In this document: positions 63,876 to 64,000 of the stretch, one piece after another
Position numbering within the stretch: the first letter of the stretch is position 1
How the letters are laid out: every line of letters starts with the position of its first letter
From: JAKPBU01 sp964425695
GTDB lineage: Bacteria > Pseudomonadota > Gammaproteobacteria > Xanthomonadales > Xanthomonadaceae
Reading direction: 5' to 3'
Assembly: GCA_964425695.1 (NCBI GenBank)
Contig: CAYRNF010000007.1
Location: 1 to 64,000, forward strand
DNA length: 64,000 nucleotides
The notes under the pieces: model-generated
Database searches by the model: none
The model's input: the letters and a program-made list of their open reading frames with translations, nothing else
What the model was told of the DNA's origin: nothing
Made by a program: the position numbers and the translations under genes

Positions 63876-64000
63876 ATGGCACGAGTCAAGCGTGGTGTTA
63901 CGGCGCGCCGCCGTCACAAGAAAGTTCTCAAGCAGGCCAAGGGTTACTACAACGCCCGCCGCAAGGTCTTCCGCGTCGCCAAGCAGGCGGTCACCAAGGC
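63876..64000 (+). CDS. rplT: 50S ribosomal protein L20, N-terminal part (cut by window edge)
   Basis: ATG 63876 begins MARVKRGVTARRRHKKVLKQ and continues AKGYYNARRKVFRVAKQAVTK to the end of the window, the conserved basic N-terminal extension of L20. L20 nucleates 50S assembly and represses its own operon by binding the leader. GAGGAGAT serves as ribosome-binding site. About two thirds of the gene lies beyond the window. Confidence 0.96.
   Translation, partial: MARVKRGVTARRRHKKVLKQAKGYYNARRKVFRVAKQAVTK

Overview
The window is chromosomal DNA from a GC-rich gammaproteobacterium of the Xanthomonadaceae/Lysobacteraceae type (Lysobacter, Luteimonas, Xanthomonas relatives). Pointers are the sspA-sspB pair, the FimS-like kinase beside a fimT-pilV-pilW-pilX-pilY1-pilE operon, a large Oar-like TonB-dependent receptor, the Trm112-like/nadC pair, and uvrB followed by tRNA-Val-thrS-infC-rpmI-rplT. 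Genus assignment is inference; no 16S rRNA gene is present.

Left host segment (1-20754): the end of sspA, sspB, a DUF3301 protein, a two-FHA membrane protein, nadC and a Trm112-like gene, purE-purK, Fe/Mn superoxide dismutase, monothiol glutaredoxin, a degenerate short-chain dehydrogenase, a MarC-family membrane protein, a 1093-residue TonB-dependent receptor, ppnN, a LytS/FimS-type histidine kinase, and the minor pilin operon ending in a strong bidirectional terminator.

Prophage (20755-57501, about 36.7 kb): a complete-looking, short-tailed, P22-like temperate phage inserted in the 3' half of tRNA-Asn(GTT) and bounded by a perfect 50-bp direct repeat. A leftward operon of about 21 tightly overlapping genes (32401 to 20936) carries small unknown genes, a RecA/Sak4-like ATPase, a DUF669 protein, a Cas4/RecB-like nuclease, a RadD-like helicase, a C5 DNA methyltransferase overprinted by a second long frame, and the integrase. 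The immunity region (32440-34580) holds an S24-type repressor, a YdaS/Cro-like regulator, matching palindromic operators at both early promoters, a lipoprotein gene cotranscribed with the repressor, and a HicBA-like toxin-antitoxin pair. Rightward come a CII-position gene, a primase-helicase, an iteron-rich candidate origin, a VRR-NUC nuclease and a Q-position gene followed by a PR'-like promoter and terminator. The late block then gives lysis genes, terminase, portal, scaffold, N4-gp56-type capsid, tail accessory and split gp10-like proteins, three ejection proteins, an opposite-strand membrane gene in the sieA position, and small tail or receptor-binding modules.

Right host segment (57455-64000): the restored tRNA-Asn, a lone FimT/GspH-type pseudopilin, uvrB, tRNA-Val(GAC), thrS, infC with a non-canonical ATC start, rpmI and the start of rplT.

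The most interesting points are the methyltransferase/alternative-frame dual-coding region, the gp10-like protein interrupted by a jelly-roll-like domain and split into two genes, the shared operator set with 23-bp centre spacing, the candidate origin, and two probable lysogenic-conversion genes.
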